This document shows positions 49,776 through 50,076 of a stretch of DNA of 50,076 nt, one piece after another. The notes under the pieces were generated by a model. The model saw only the letters and a program-made list of their open reading frames with translations. It did not search any database and was not told the origin of the DNA. The stretch is from Verrucomicrobiales bacterium. Lineage in GTDB: Bacteria; Verrucomicrobiota; Verrucomicrobiia; Limisphaerales; UBA11358. Location: contig JAQTQB010000010.1 of assembly GCA_028712475.1 (NCBI GenBank), forward strand, positions 1 to 50,076. Direction: 5' to 3'. Position 1 is the first letter of the stretch. Every line of letters starts with the position of its first letter. Made by a program: the position numbers and the translations under genes.

Positions 49776-50076
49776 CTAATTCAGCGCCACGCCGCGCCGC
49801 ACGAACGTCGGGATGTCGAGGTCTTCGCCTTTGTGAACCGTCGGCTCGCTCTTGTCGAAACGGCCCTTGGAGATGATCGCCAGCGGCAATTGTTCCTGGC
49901 GCATTTTTGACGCGGCTTTGCGCGGACGGTTTGCATTCTTGGCCAGCAATTGTTCACGCTGTTCCAGATTGAATGCCGGTGCCGAGGTGCCGCAACGCGC
50001 TCCCGATCTCGCCGTCGCACCACGCGAAATCATTTGCCCGCCCTGGTCACCGGAAGTGGTGGCGGGAGTTGAGGCA
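49776..50076 (-). CDS. ftsZ: FtsZ, C-terminal end only
   Basis: The frame enters from the right edge with no stop and ends at TAG (49778-49776), giving about 100 residues. Most is the variable linker (Ala/Thr/Gln/Arg-rich), then LPLAIISKGRFDKSEP and the conserved C-terminal peptide DIPTFVRR followed by GVALN. That peptide is where FtsZ binds its membrane anchors and regulators. The GTPase domain lies beyond the window, so the call rests on the tail alone. Confidence 0.82.
   Translation of the reverse strand, partial: ASTPATTSGDQGGQMISRGATARSGARCGTSAPAFNLEQREQLLAKNANRPRKAASKMRQEQLPLAIISKGRFDKSEPTVHKGEDLDIPTFVRRGVALN

Overview
The window looks like a chromosome segment from a Verrucomicrobiota bacterium, probably a Limisphaerales/Pedosphaera-type lineage; this is inferred from content, not from a search. 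The pointers are a gene of the family restricted to Verrucomicrobia and Planctomycetes (25691-26110, TIGR04138-like), several long secreted proteins built from Ig-like repeats, a verrucomicrobial-looking FtsZ tail, and many short tandem repeats and palindromes in and between genes.

Region 1 (1-24327, almost all minus strand) is an exopolysaccharide locus. Read in transcription order it starts with a specialised NusG/RfaH/LoaP-like factor (23234-22662) and a leader with two hairpins. Next come a polyprenyl-phosphate sugar transferase, a Gfo/Idh/MocA sugar dehydrogenase, a left-handed beta-helix sugar acetyltransferase, and a Wzz/BY-kinase-like protein that lacks the Walker A lysine. These are followed by a GT4, a polysaccharide deacetylase, two GT2 enzymes, an O-antigen ligase/polymerase-like membrane protein, two parallel beta-helix secreted proteins, a SAM methyltransferase, a GT-A/methyltransferase fusion and another GT4. 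The locus ends in a very large secreted protein with a deacetylase-like domain and Ig repeats that runs off the left edge. No flippase (Wzx) or outer-membrane exporter (Wza) is in view. A NarL-type response regulator sits just upstream. The beta-helix/methyltransferase part shows a decayed tandem duplication.

Region 2 (24655-28909) is metabolic: a fumarylacetoacetate-hydrolase-family protein, a small membrane protein, the TIGR04138-like protein, and a dihydrolipoamide acyltransferase/dihydrolipoamide dehydrogenase pair, with a strong bidirectional terminator between the convergent units.

Region 3 (29533-38603, plus strand) is a compact extracytoplasmic redox operon: DUF3570 outer-membrane protein, ApbE flavin transferase, TlpA-like thioredoxin, DUF4266 lipoprotein, an 1100-residue Ig-repeat protein, DsbD and a redoxin. 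The Ig protein carries, just after its N-terminal hydrophobic segments, a sequence (DAVSGATS) that matches the ApbE flavinylation motif. This makes it a candidate covalently flavinylated surface protein and the best lead in the window.

Region 4 (38606-50076) holds informational and housekeeping genes: an RluA-type pseudouridine synthase, a tRNA-Arg(TCG) with damaged conserved positions, a Hanks-type kinase, RNase HIII, MutY, cysteine desulfurase, QueD, a LuxC/LuxE-like acyl-reduction pair, MetG and the 3' end of ftsZ. It is rich in unusual repeats: a strictly 21-bp periodic array of palindromic units (40872-41165), REP-like palindromes, and 28-bp blocks of four 7-bp units, several lying in frame inside luxE- and metG-like genes.
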